From positions 1 through 59,861 of the forward strand of contig JAGQOH010000012.1 of NCBI GenBank assembly GCA_020427635.1: DNA of 59,861 nt, given 5' to 3'. Source of the stretch: Phycisphaerales bacterium. GTDB taxonomy: Bacteria > Planctomycetota > Phycisphaerae > Phycisphaerales > UBA1924. The notes below the pieces were generated by a model. It saw nothing but the letters and a program-made list of their open reading frames with translations. It made no database searches and was not told the DNA's origin. Position 1 is the first letter of the stretch. The number at the start of each line of letters is the position of its first letter. Shown here piece after piece: positions 45,324-53,845 of this stretch. Both the position numbers and the translations under genes were made by a program.

Positions 45324-48245
45324 TTAGCAGCCGACGTTGTTACCGAAGTCGAACAGCACTGCGTTGAGGTCCGCAAGGTCGCAGGCCCCGTCGCAGTTGG
45401 TGTCGCCGTTCGTACCCGGAGCAACAGCCTGACCGAAGTTGAACAGCACCAGGTTCAGGTCCGCAAGGTTGCAGACGCCGTCCGGGCTGCCATCGACGTT
45501 CGTGCACGGCGAGCAGGACGTATCACCCCACGAGAAGGTGTAGGTCTTGCCCTGGGCGCAGTTGAAGTCGTTGCCGAACACGGTGTTGATCGACGTGCAA
45601 ACCAGGTAGTACTGGCCGGCGACCTGTGCGCCGAAGTCCATCAACTCAACCGTGCAGGGATCCGCCGTCAGGTTCGACAGGGTCTGGGTCTGACGCGCGG
45701 CGGCATCCGGCGCAAGGTCCGCAGCGCGGACCGTGTCGCAGATGATCGCGGTCGGGCCGACCGGAGTCTTCTCCTCGACGAGGAAGACCTGACCAGTGAA
45801 CTGATCCGGGCACATGGTGGCAAGCAGGTTGCCGCCGGTGTGCTGGATGCGGTAGTAGTCAAGGTCGCGGACCTGCTCGTTCGACCACGTCGTGCCATCG
45901 TCAAACCGGAGGTTGACGAGGTACTCGCCGATGCGGCCGCACCAGATCTGATCCAGCATGGTGTCCAGGAACGGATCGGCGGGGACCGTACCGGTCGGGA
46001 CGGCCGTGCCGGTGTAGTAGTAGTCGCCCGTGAACCAATCATCGTTCTCGCGAGCGCCACAACCACCGTTGTACAGGTCGAAGTAGAAATCCTCGCAGTT
46101 ATCACCAGCAAGGTTCGCCATTTCGGCCTCGGGGGTCTCGGAACCGTCGCACTTCGTCAGGCAGCAGATGACGTTCGCGTCGGCGCACGTCGTGCCCTGG
46201 CCGTAGTACAGACCATCCAGGTCGCCGCAGTCGCAGGGGTCGGTCTCGATGCAGGTCGCGTCCTTCAAGCAGCAGGCGCCCACTTCGAGCAGCACCGGGC
46301 TGCAAGACACGGTCATGACATACTCCCAGCCCAAGTCGGACGGAACGTTCGGCTTGATCTGGTAATCGGTGAAGCTGTTCACCGCGGTGATGACGTAGTA
46401 GTCACCAGCGCAAAGCGTCGCGTTGATCGTGATGGTCGAGTCCTTGGTCGTCGAGCCCTGGGCTTCGATCGTGGTCTCGCCTTCGCACTCGGCGAAGTTG
46501 TTGCCATCAAACGTCTCAACGAGGAACGCCACTGACGGGATCTGGCACTGCAGGGTCATGGTGACCTCAGCGTCAGCCGGCAGGGTGAGGCGGTACCAGT
46601 CGAGGTCACGCGTGTTGCCCATGAAGTTACCCATGGTGCCGCACCACGTCAGGGTCGACGGATTGCCGCAGTCGATCAGGTCGGGCGCGATCGGGATGAC
46701 CTGACCCGTGATCGGGTCCGGATCCGCGTTGCAACCAACGTTGATCGTGTCATTCGCACCGATCACTTCGCCGGCGCCAGCGTTCTCGATCAGGCCACCC
46801 GAGGGGCACGGAAGGGCCGTCGGGCACTCCGAGCCAACCGGAAGGGTCGCGCACACCGAGTTGTTGCCACGGTAGATACCGAAGCAGTTGAACTGCTCGA
46901 CGTTGTCAGAGCAGGTGTCATCGGTCTCGCAGCACGCACCGGTCGGGGGCGGGCCGAAGTTCAGCAGCACGGTGTAGTTGTGACCAGCGACTGCCGTGGA
47001 GCATTCCTTGGCGCCGTCGAAGTCACGCGTGGTGCGGATGACCATGTTGAAGGTCTCACCGTCATCGAGCACGATCGTGTTGGTGTTATGCACGTTGCAG
47101 TCACCAACGCCACCGTTCGCACCGCTGAGCGGGTAGTAGCCGAACGCCGCGAAGTACACGTCGTCGTCAACACCCGGGGGCAGCTGCACGCAACCACGAA
47201 GGTTGTCGGCACCGTTCTGCAGAATGAAGAAGCCCTTCTGCGTGTTCGCATAGAAGTCGTACGTCAGGGACTCCTGCGGGCCGTTGCCGGCATCGACGGG
47301 AGCCTCGAAGTCGTACCAGTCATAGTCGCGGAAGTACGTCGTCGCCGGCGCATCGGAGCGCTGGCTGAGGAACGTCGAACCGCAAACCTGGGCGTTCACG
47401 ATGGTGCCCAAGCTCTGGATACGATCGGGGTCGTTCTCGGTGCCGCCCGGGCCGACGCCCGTGTCAGGCCACACACAACCGTAGTTGTTGTTGTTGCCTG
47501 CGGGAACCGAAGGCGTGTCCGCCGGGTTGCCGTTCTGCTGGAAGTCGATGTCCGAGCAGGGGCCGTCATTATCAATGAAGGCGCCGCCGGTGCAGGTCGC
47601 GCAGTCCGCGCCCGGGCACACGATCTCGATCGTGTACGAGCCGGCCGAATAGCCGGCGCTGCCGGGATCGCCGTCCCACGTGCCCTGCTGGACGTAGTAC
47701 GTATTCCCGATGGTCAGACCTTCGAGATACATCCAGCCGTTGAACGTCGACGCGCCGCAGTTGTCTTCGGCGCAACCGATTTCAGTCAGGCCGGCGCATG
47801 TGCCCGAGTAGGCCTGGACCGACGAGTCGGTCGCCAGCGAGTTGCAGAAGTGCACAACCGCGCTGGTGTCCGTCGCGACGAACTTGTACCAGTACGTGGC
47901 GCGCAAAGGAGCGGCGGCGTTACCGATACAGAAGTTCTGGTCCGGGTCGTTCAGGTCGATGTCGTCCCAACCGCCCGAGGTCTTGGTGTTATCCGTGGTG
48001 AGCGTTCCGCCGCACGCCACCGTGGTGGCGTTCGCGCAGATGTCACCCGCGGTGCCGCCGGTACGCGAACCGACAAAGTTCGCCTGCTGGGCGGGCACCT
48101 TCACTTCGTCCCCACGCTGCACCGACGACTTGCCGACGGTGCTGGAAGTCTGGAGACCGCTTCCCTCGCCAGCTGCCGACGCGGCAATCATCGCCACGCC
48201 ACCTGCAACCAACGCGAGGGTCTTACAAGTACACGTTCTGGTCAC
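45324..48245 (-). CDS. Giant secreted Cys-rich protein with dockerin-like C-terminus
   Basis: A 973-residue exported protein. A signal peptide (TLALVAGGVAMIAASAAG) is followed by at least three beta-sandwich modules that begin with motifs such as GDICANATTVACGG, a GACCETDDTCSDN motif and GACCLKDATCIETDPCDCGDLDGLYYG, short cysteine domains frequent in planctomycete secreted proteins. The C-terminus ends in two dockerin type I-like units (VCNLADLNLVLFNFG; NCDGACDLADLNAVLFDFG). I start at GTG 48245, with AAAGGAG eight bases upstream; the upstream TTG at 48263 overlaps this site. Dockerin-like ends usually bind cohesins, but no cohesin is visible. Role unknown. Confidence 0.82.
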   Translation of the reverse strand: MTRTCTCKTLALVAGGVAMIAASAAGEGSGLQTSSTVGKSSVQRGDEVKVPAQQANFVGSRTGGTAGDICANATTVACGGTLTTDNTKTSGGWDDIDLNDPDQNFCIGNAAAPLRATYWYKFVATDTSAVVHFCNSLATDSSVQAYSGTCAGLTEIGCAEDNCGASTFNGWMYLEGLTIGNTYYVQQGTWDGDPGSAGYSAGSYTIEIVCPGADCATCTGGAFIDNDGPCSDIDFQQNGNPADTPSVPAGNNNNYGCVWPDTGVGPGGTENDPDRIQSLGTIVNAQVCGSTFLSQRSDAPATTYFRDYDWYDFEAPVDAGNGPQESLTYDFYANTQKGFFILQNGADNLRGCVQLPPGVDDDVYFAAFGYYPLSGANGGVGDCNVHNTNTIVLDDGETFNMVIRTTRDFDGAKECSTAVAGHNYTVLLNFGPPPTGACCETDDTCSDNVEQFNCFGIYRGNNSVCATLPVGSECPTALPCPSGGLIENAGAGEVIGANDTINVGCNADPDPITGQVIPIAPDLIDCGNPSTLTWCGTMGNFMGNTRDLDWYRLTLPADAEVTMTLQCQIPSVAFLVETFDGNNFAECEGETTIEAQGSTTKDSTITINATLCAGDYYVITAVNSFTDYQIKPNVPSDLGWEYVMTVSCSPVLLEVGACCLKDATCIETDPCDCGDLDGLYYGQGTTCADANVICCLTKCDGSETPEAEMANLAGDNCEDFYFDLYNGGCGARENDDWFTGDYYYTGTAVPTGTVPADPFLDTMLDQIWCGRIGEYLVNLRFDDGTTWSNEQVRDLDYYRIQHTGGNLLATMCPDQFTGQVFLVEEKTPVGPTAIICDTVRAADLAPDAAARQTQTLSNLTADPCTVELMDFGAQVAGQYYLVCTSINTVFGNDFNCAQGKTYTFSWGDTSCSPCTNVDGSPDGVCNLADLNLVLFNFGQAVAPGTNGDTNCDGACDLADLNAVLFDFGNNVGC

Positions 48246-48793
48246 TGCTCTCACTCCTTTCAACTCCGAAAGAGCACGAACTGCCGATCAATCCGGGCAA
48301 GCTCTCCACGAACCTGCGATTGCCGTTGAGTCGCGCATTGAGCACCCACATGTGAATGCGCTGAACACACGACCAACACCGTTATCGCTGTGGACTCACT
48401 CCCGCTCGGCCTACCAAATCTGACCAATCGGCATTGACACGGGCGACCACCGCCCGCGCACGCAGACCGACAAACCCGATTATCCGCGACTGCACCGCCT
48501 TTGCAAGGGGAAAACCCCACCGATCCAAACAGACTGGATTCGGCCACCCCTTGCCCAGCTCAGGGCAGGACGCCTCTTCTTCATCGCCAACCTTGCCTAC
48601 CCACTCCAGAGTCCCAAGAACATTCACGCCCCTCAATCGCCCAGGCGCACCGATAACTCCCACGCCTCACGGGGATTCCAACGCGCAACCATTTATGGTC
48701 CACACCGGCGCCACGCCGATCTCCTTTTCTGCAACAGGGCAACGACCCTCGCCCGGTCCGCGGGCGTATGAATAGGAAGGAGTCCACCACGCC
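48246..48793. other. Long divergent intergenic region
   Basis: 548 bases between the giant secreted protein gene and the sigma-factor gene, AT-richer than its surroundings. It contains the ribosome site AAAGGAG (about 48254-48260, minus), AAGGAG before the sigma gene, and short dyads such as GGGGAAAACCCC (48507-48518). No convincing open frame with coding character is seen. It may hold regulatory sites for both genes. Confidence 0.5.
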
Positions 48794-49426
48794 GTGAGCA
48801 ATGAGCCCCTGGGACGCACCGACGAGGAACTCGTCGAGGACTACCTCGATGGCGAGGCCGGGGCCTTCCGCCTGCTCGTTGAGCGCTACTACGAGGAGCT
48901 CATTCGTTTCCTCACGCGCATGATGGGCGACCACTCAGCCGCGGAGGACGTATTCCAGGACGCCTTCCTGCAGGCCCACCAGGCGCTCGAAACCTTCGAT
49001 TCCTCCCGCAGATTCCGCCCCTGGCTCTACACCATCGCCGCCAACAAGGCCCGCGATGCCTTGCGCAAGGCAGGTCGACGACGCACGGTCTCGCTGTCCG
49101 CCGCCGTCTCAGATCGCTCCGGCGCGAGCTTCGTCGACCTCATGGCCATCGATTTGCCTGGGCCCGGCTTCGCCCTCGATCAGGAAGAACAGGCCGCCAT
49201 GGTGCAGCGGGCCATCGATGCAATGACCCCGCGCCTTCGCGAGATTCTCCTGCTTGCCTATTTTCAAAAACTCTCCTACGGCCAGATTGCCGAGTTCTTC
49301 GACATCCCGGTTGGAACCGTAAAGAGCCGCCTCCACGCCGCGGTCGCCTCCTTTGCCAAACGCTGGCAAGAACAGGTCGAGGCCCGCAAGGACACAGACG
49401 TCCGATCACGCGGACGAGAGAAATAG
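48794..49426 (+). CDS. RNA polymerase ECF sigma factor
   Basis: A 210-residue ECF sigma-70 family factor. Region 2 is clear (YYEELIRFLTRMMGDHSAAEDVFQDAFLQAHQALETFDSSRRFRPWLYTIAANKARDALRK) with a 20-residue linker between, and region 4 is LREILLLAYFQKLSYGQIAEFFDIPVGTVKSRLHAAV. The C-terminal tail is short and charged. The next gene, in the same direction 59 bases later, encodes a membrane protein that could act as its anti-sigma factor. Start GTG 48794, with AAGGAG about 11 bases before. Confidence 0.93.
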   Translation: MSNEPLGRTDEELVEDYLDGEAGAFRLLVERYYEELIRFLTRMMGDHSAAEDVFQDAFLQAHQALETFDSSRRFRPWLYTIAANKARDALRKAGRRRTVSLSAAVSDRSGASFVDLMAIDLPGPGFALDQEEQAAMVQRAIDAMTPRLREILLLAYFQKLSYGQIAEFFDIPVGTVKSRLHAAVASFAKRWQEQVEARKDTDVRSRGREK

Positions 49427-49485
49427 ACGCAGCTTTGCGTTTCCAAGACCGAACTCCAAGGGCCCCCGCGCCGTACCACTGCCAC

Positions 49486-50709
49486 ATGTCCGACTCGCGC
49501 GACACACCTCGATTCCTCGATCCCACGAGCGCCCAAGCGGTCAACGCCCGCTTCGACGCAACCGCAACCCGAACCGGCGACCTCTCTCCCGCCGGTTCGG
49601 CAGGGACCGCGAAGCTTGACGCCCTGCTGCGCCTCCTCGACACACCAGTTTCCAAAGACGATTCCACCAAGCAATCGCTCATCGCCACGATCTGTGCGCG
49701 CGCCGCAGCGCAGCGCCAATCGGGACTCGCGGGCGCCATCCAACCCACACAGGCATTCCCCGCACTATCGAGCGATTCCGAAGCGCTGACGGACGCGTGC
49801 CTTGCGGGCCAGGCGGCGCCAGGCAACACGGCCGCCGCGTTGCTTGCGCTGCTCGATACCAACCAACAGCACACCGAATCGCGCCGTGCGCATGTCGTCA
49901 ATCGCACGCTCGACGCGATTCAGCGAGATATCGAGCGTCAGGGCACACGTTTCCGCCTGAGCGAAGTGCGAGATCTGCACCTGCCGCGCGGGCGCTTCAG
50001 CTTCCGCGACTTGGTCGCAAGCGCCGCCGCGGTGCTCATTGGCGCCGCGATCATCTGGCCCTCGCTTACCGCGATGAAAGCAAACGATCGCCAGGCGATT
50101 TGCACCTCCAACCTGCAACAGGCCGGCCTTGGCGTGGGACTCTTTACCAACGCCCAAGATCAGCGCCTGCCCTCCATCGACGATCGCGCCAAGCAACCGG
50201 TCTGGTGGAATGTGGGCGAGCCCAAGCAGTCGCACTCCGCCAACATCTTCCGTCTCGTCGCGGGCGGCTACGCAACGATGCATTCGCTCGCCTGCCCCTG
50301 CAACGCCTGCGCCCCCACCAACCTCCTCGACCCTGACGAAAAAGACTGGCGCGCCCCGGAAGAAGTCTCCTACAGCTATCTGCTCTTCGAACGCGCGCCA
50401 CGGATCAGCGAGCCCGGCATTCGCCTGCTCCTTGTCGACAAGTCCCCCGTCGTCGAGCGCGCTCGTAATGGCGAGACCTTCCAGATCGATCTGAACTCGC
50501 GCAATCACGCCGGTCGAGGCCAGAACGCCCTCATGAGCGACCTCTCAGTCCAGTTCCTCACCCGCCCCACGGTGGATGGCGACAACATCTGGGCCCCCCG
50601 CTCGATGGAGGAGCGCGATGCTGCCGCCGGCTCCACCCCGATGCAGGGGTTCACCCTCCGGGGCACCGAGCTCCCGGCCGACCTCCGCGACATATTCGTC
50701 GGGCCTTGA
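49486..50709 (+). CDS. Putative anti-sigma-like membrane protein with pseudopilin-type outer domain
   Basis: A 407-residue protein. The first 160 residues are cytoplasmic and Ala/Thr-rich with helices (LDALLRLLDTPVSKDDST; RAHVVNRTLDAIQRDIERQG), matching the position of an anti-sigma region. One membrane span lies near 180-200 (LVASAAAVLIGAAIIWPSL). The outer part has ICTSNLQQAGLGVGLFTNAQDQRLPS and SRNHAGRGQNALMSDLSVQFLTRPTVDGDNIWAP, which closely match the globular domain of planctomycete pseudopilins (the NHxGxGQNxL and DN motifs), but the prepilin cleavage site (FTLIE) is lost. I take it as the sigma-factor partner. No good ribosome site precedes ATG 49486. Confidence 0.65.
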   Translation: MSDSRDTPRFLDPTSAQAVNARFDATATRTGDLSPAGSAGTAKLDALLRLLDTPVSKDDSTKQSLIATICARAAAQRQSGLAGAIQPTQAFPALSSDSEALTDACLAGQAAPGNTAAALLALLDTNQQHTESRRAHVVNRTLDAIQRDIERQGTRFRLSEVRDLHLPRGRFSFRDLVASAAAVLIGAAIIWPSLTAMKANDRQAICTSNLQQAGLGVGLFTNAQDQRLPSIDDRAKQPVWWNVGEPKQSHSANIFRLVAGGYATMHSLACPCNACAPTNLLDPDEKDWRAPEEVSYSYLLFERAPRISEPGIRLLLVDKSPVVERARNGETFQIDLNSRNHAGRGQNALMSDLSVQFLTRPTVDGDNIWAPRSMEERDAAAGSTPMQGFTLRGTELPADLRDIFVGP

Positions 50710-50753
50710 GGGCGGCGTCGGCGTTCGAACCATCCCAAGGCCATTCGCCCCAT

Positions 50754-50782
50754 TTGTCCCCCAGCCCAGCTTCCTGTACGAT
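50754..50782 (+). promoter_or_regulatory. Candidate promoter of rpmI
   Basis: TTGTCC (50754-50759), 17 bases, then TACGAT (50777-50782). Transcription would start near 50790, about 45 bases before the rpmI ATG. This suggests that rpmI-rplT have their own promoter, separate from the upstream gene. Confidence 0.4.
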
Positions 50783-50833
50783 GGTCGGCTCGCGCCCGCG
50801 GTGGGCGAGACGCGAAAGGGTCAGGGTCCAGTC

Positions 50834-51136
50834 ATGCCCAAGATGAAGCCGCACAAAGGCCTGCTCAAGCGGGTCCGGTTCTCCAAGACCGGTTTGGCGA
50901 AGCATCGCCGCGCCGGATTCAAGCACTTGCGCTCGAGCAAGTCGCCCAAGCGACTGCGCCGTCTGCGCAAGATGGCGTACATGTCGACCGCTGACGCCAA
51001 GCGCCTGTCTCGCCTCCTGGGCATTCGTATTCGCGGCCGCGAGCAGCCGATCACGGCGCTGCGCCGCAGCCCTTCCCCCGCCAAGCGTCGCGAGATGCGC
51101 GAAGCCGCCCGCGCCGCGATGGCGGCCAAGGCCTAG
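50834..51136 (+). CDS. rpmI: 50S ribosomal protein L35 with C-terminal extension
   Basis: A 100-residue L35. Residues 1-65 match the family (MPKMKPHKGLLKRVRFSKTGLAKHRRAGFKHL, then the Arg/Lys-rich RLRRLRKMAYMS). About 35 residues follow (RGREQPITALRRSPSPAKRREMREAARAAMAAKA), which normal L35 lacks. It precedes rplT by 170 bases as in many bacteria, but infC, the normal first gene of the cluster, is not upstream. Confidence 0.9.
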   Translation: MPKMKPHKGLLKRVRFSKTGLAKHRRAGFKHLRSSKSPKRLRRLRKMAYMSTADAKRLSRLLGIRIRGREQPITALRRSPSPAKRREMREAARAAMAAKA

Positions 51137-51207
51137 AGTTCCCGAACGATCACTCGCCCTGCCTTCCCTCTTGGAAGAAGAGAGCAGGCACACAGGGAAG
51201 AGTGACC

Positions 51208-51240
51208 GGGTCGCCCGCGACCGATCGCCGCGGGCGGTCC
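51208..51240 (+). promoter_or_regulatory. Strong hairpin in the rplT leader
   Basis: A 12-base-pair stem (51208-51219 with 51229-51240, two G-U pairs) closes a 9-base loop, 67 bases before rplT. No T run follows, so it is probably not a terminator. Ribosomal protein L20 often represses its own mRNA by binding a leader structure, so this is a candidate L20 operator, but the known motif was not matched. Confidence 0.4.
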
Positions 51241-51306
51241 ATTCAAAGTCAGGTCATTGATGCAACGGGCTCGCATCGGCGCGGGCCATGAATGAGGGTT
51301 TCCGTC

Positions 51307-51681
51307 ATGCCACGTGTTCGCCTGGGATCAGCTCGTCGACGCAAGCACAAGCGCGTTCTGCGCGAAGCACGCGGCTATTACGGCACAAAGAGCAAGCTCT
51401 ACCCGCAGGCCAAGCAGGCTGTCACGCGGGCCGGCGTGTACGCGTGGCGTGACCGTCGCGCCCGGAAACGCGACTTCCGCCGCCTGTGGATCACGCGCAT
51501 CACCGCCGCATGCCGAATGCGGAGCACACGCTATTCGCTGTTCATGAACGGGCTGCGGAATGCGGGCATCACGCTCAACCGCAAGATGCTCTCACAGATG
51601 GCCATCGAAGATCCCAAGGCCTTCGACCAACTCGTCGACGTCGCCAAGAAGGCGACCACTGCAACCGCTGAGAAGGCCTGA
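51307..51681 (+). CDS. rplT: 50S ribosomal protein L20
   Basis: A 124-residue L20: MPRVRLGSARRRKHKRVLREARGYYGTKSKLYPQAKQAVTRAGVYAWRDRRARKRDFRRLWITRI, then LFMNGLRNAGITLNRKMLSQMAIEDPKAFDQLV. Start ATG 51307; the frame extends five codons upstream. It lies 20 bases before ispH in the same direction. Confidence 0.96.
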   Translation: MPRVRLGSARRRKHKRVLREARGYYGTKSKLYPQAKQAVTRAGVYAWRDRRARKRDFRRLWITRITAACRMRSTRYSLFMNGLRNAGITLNRKMLSQMAIEDPKAFDQLVDVAKKATTATAEKA

Positions 51682-51701
51682 GAGCCAAAGAGCCAAACGC
51701 C

Positions 51702-52739
51702 ATGCGCATCGTGCTCGTCAACCCGCGCGGGTTCTGTGCGGGCGTGCACATGGCCATCCAAGTTGTCGACCAGCTGCTGGACCTCGTCGAGGGCGAGACG
51801 GTCTTCGTCTATCACGACATCGTCCACAACACCCACGTCGTGCAGCGCTTCCGCGAGCGCGGCGTCACCTTCGTCGAGGACGTCAACGATGTCCCGGCGG
51901 GCGCATTCGTCGTGTTCAGCGCACATGGCGTCGCCCCGAGCGTGCGCGACACCGCCAGGCAGCGCGAGCTCCGCGCAATCGACGCCACCTGCCCGCTCGT
52001 CACCAAGGTGCACATGGAAGCCATCCGCTACGCGCGCCAGGGCTACCAAATCCTGCTCATCGGGCACAAGGACCACCAGGAAATCGTCGGCACCTTTGGC
52101 GAAGCGCCCGCCGCTACACAGATCGTCGAGTCGCCCGATGACATCCCAAGCCTGAACATCGTCGACCCTGCCAAGCTCGTTTACCTGACCCAAACGACAC
52201 TCAGTACTGACGACGCACAGGTGATCATCGATGCGCTCAAAGCGGCGTTTCCGAAGATCAAGGCCCCGCCCAGCGAAGACATCTGCTACGCCACGACCAA
52301 TCGCCAGCACGCCGTGCGCGAGCTTGCGCCCGATTGCGACTTGACTTTAGTGGTCGGCTCAACGACGAGCTCGAACTCGAAACGGCTCACAGAAATCTCC
52401 AAGAACGTCGGCACCGACGCCAGACTCATCGATGACGCCTCGAAGCTCGACCCGGCCTGGCTCGATGGCGTCGCGCGCGTCCTCGTCACAAGTGGCGCCA
52501 GCGCGCCGGAAGATCTCGTGCAGGAACTCTGCCGGCGACTCGTGAATGAGTTTGGCGCGGAGATCGAAGTCGCCGAGTTGGCCAACGAATCGATGGAGTT
52601 CGCACTGCCCAAGAGTCTGCAGGATGAGATGCGCACCCGCGGCGTGGATGCCTCAAGCCGACGGATTCCCTTTGGTCGCTTCGAAGTGACGGCCAAGACC
52701 TACGGCACGGTGCCAATCACGGTGAGTGCCAAGGCGTGA
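51702..52739 (+). CDS. ispH: 4-hydroxy-3-methylbut-2-enyl diphosphate reductase
   Basis: IspH makes IPP and DMAPP in the last step of the MEP isoprenoid pathway with a [4Fe-4S] cluster. The three cluster cysteines are Cys12 (GFCAGV), Cys97 (DATCPLV) and Cys195 (DICYATTNRQ). The proton-donor region is VVGSTTSSNSKRL, and the catalytic threonine YLTQTTLS is present. The length is 345, slightly above the usual 310-320. Its TGA overlaps the next GTG (GTGA). Confidence 0.95.
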   Translation: MRIVLVNPRGFCAGVHMAIQVVDQLLDLVEGETVFVYHDIVHNTHVVQRFRERGVTFVEDVNDVPAGAFVVFSAHGVAPSVRDTARQRELRAIDATCPLVTKVHMEAIRYARQGYQILLIGHKDHQEIVGTFGEAPAATQIVESPDDIPSLNIVDPAKLVYLTQTTLSTDDAQVIIDALKAAFPKIKAPPSEDICYATTNRQHAVRELAPDCDLTLVVGSTTSSNSKRLTEISKNVGTDARLIDDASKLDPAWLDGVARVLVTSGASAPEDLVQELCRRLVNEFGAEIEVAELANESMEFALPKSLQDEMRTRGVDASSRRIPFGRFEVTAKTYGTVPITVSAKA

Positions 52740-53845
52740 CGCCGACCCGCCACATCTTCCACGAAACCCCTGGCACGCTCGAAGCCTGGTGCGTCGAGCG
52801 CAGCTGGCCCAAGTATCGCGCCAAGCAGGTGCTGGAATGGCTCTACGCAAAGGCCGTCATCGATCCGGAGCAGATGACGAATCTGTCGAAGCGCGAGCGA
52901 GAAACACTCGCACAGGAGTTCACATTCATCTCAGGCGATGAGCGTGCGCACCAGGTCGCGACGGATGGGACGCAGAAGCTATTGCTTCAATGGCGCCAGC
53001 GCCCGGCTAGCCCCGACCGCAAGGGAGGGGGTTCCTCGCTCCCGGTGCTCAACGACGCCGACGATCCCAAGCGCCAAACCGAATGCGTCATGATCCCGAC
53101 CGAGGATCGCAAGACCGCCTGCATTTCCTCGCAGATTGGCTGCCCGGTGGGTTGCCGATTCTGCGCCTCAGGCCTTGGCGGCTTGGATGGCAACCTGACT
53201 GCCGGTCGCATCGTCGAGCAAGTTTGGCGCCTCGGACAACTGCCAGGCGTCGAGCGCATCACCAACGTCGTCTTCATGGGCATGGGCGAACCCCTTGCAA
53301 ACTTCGCGAACGTCATGCATGCCGTGCGCACAATCGCCGCCCCATGGGGACTTGGCATCGGCGCACGCAAGATCTCGATCTCCACCGTAGGCCTCGCGCC
53401 CGCGATCGACCACCTCACCCGCGAGATGGACCTCCCCGTCACGCTCGCGCTCTCCCTGCACGCCCCAAACGACGAACTCCGCCGCCAGCTCATTCCGTGG
53501 GCGCAGTATTCGACGATCGACGAACTGGTCGACGCCTGCCATGGCTACTTCAAGGCCACAGGCCGCGAGATCACGCTCGAATACATCCTGCTGCGCGAGG
53601 TGAACGATCGCCCCGAGCACGCGCTCGAACTCGCCGCGATCGCCCGGCGCATCCGCGCGAATGTCAACCTCATCCGCTACAACGAAGTCGCGGGGCTCCC
53701 ATTCTCGCGCCCATCCAGCGACGACGTGCACAACTTCCAAGCCATCCTGCGCGGCCACCAGGTCAACGCACACATCCGCGCCTCGCGCGGGCGTGACATC
53801 GCCGCCGCCTGCGGCCAACTGCGCCATGAGAAAGCCCTCACCTGA
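52736..53845 (+). CDS. rlmN: Dual-specificity 23S rRNA/tRNA methyltransferase RlmN
   Basis: RlmN is a radical SAM enzyme that methylates A2503 of 23S rRNA and A37 of tRNAs. The CxxxCxxC motif is IGCPVGCRFCASG, followed by GMGEPLANF, KISISTVGLAPAIDHLTRE, and RASRGRDIAAACGQL near the end. Between KLLLQW and ECVMIP (about residues 85-115) there is an insert of about 25 residues not found in most RlmN, coded by what looks like an intergenic repeat (53001-53051). The start is GTG 52736, overlapping ispH. Start and stop overlaps tie it to its neighbours. Confidence 0.92.
   Translation: MTPTRHIFHETPGTLEAWCVERSWPKYRAKQVLEWLYAKAVIDPEQMTNLSKRERETLAQEFTFISGDERAHQVATDGTQKLLLQWRQRPASPDRKGGGSSLPVLNDADDPKRQTECVMIPTEDRKTACISSQIGCPVGCRFCASGLGGLDGNLTAGRIVEQVWRLGQLPGVERITNVVFMGMGEPLANFANVMHAVRTIAAPWGLGIGARKISISTVGLAPAIDHLTREMDLPVTLALSLHAPNDELRRQLIPWAQYSTIDELVDACHGYFKATGREITLEYILLREVNDRPEHALELAAIARRIRANVNLIRYNEVAGLPFSRPSSDDVHNFQAILRGHQVNAHIRASRGRDIAAACGQLRHEKALT
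53001..53051 (+). repeat. Repeat-like GC-rich insert inside rlmN
   Basis: The stretch contains GGCTAGCCCCGACCGCAAGG followed by GAGGGG and GTTCCTCGCTCCC. It has self-complementary parts (CCCC with GGGG, GGGAG with CTCCC) and adds an in-frame peptide to RlmN. It resembles a mobile or REP-like element found between genes in planctomycetes, as far as I recall. Confidence 0.45.

Noticed and set aside
43724..45367. Plus-strand frame across rplS, trmD and rpsP
   Set aside because: Antisense to three ribosomal or RNA-processing genes.
45297..48329. Two long plus-strand frames opposite the giant secreted protein
   Set aside because: The minus strand has a signal peptide, Cys motifs, dockerin-like end and terminator; the plus frames have none.
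48434..48775. Open frame in the intergenic region before the sigma factor
   Set aside because: No start signal and proline/serine-rich antisense-like composition; reads as non-coding.
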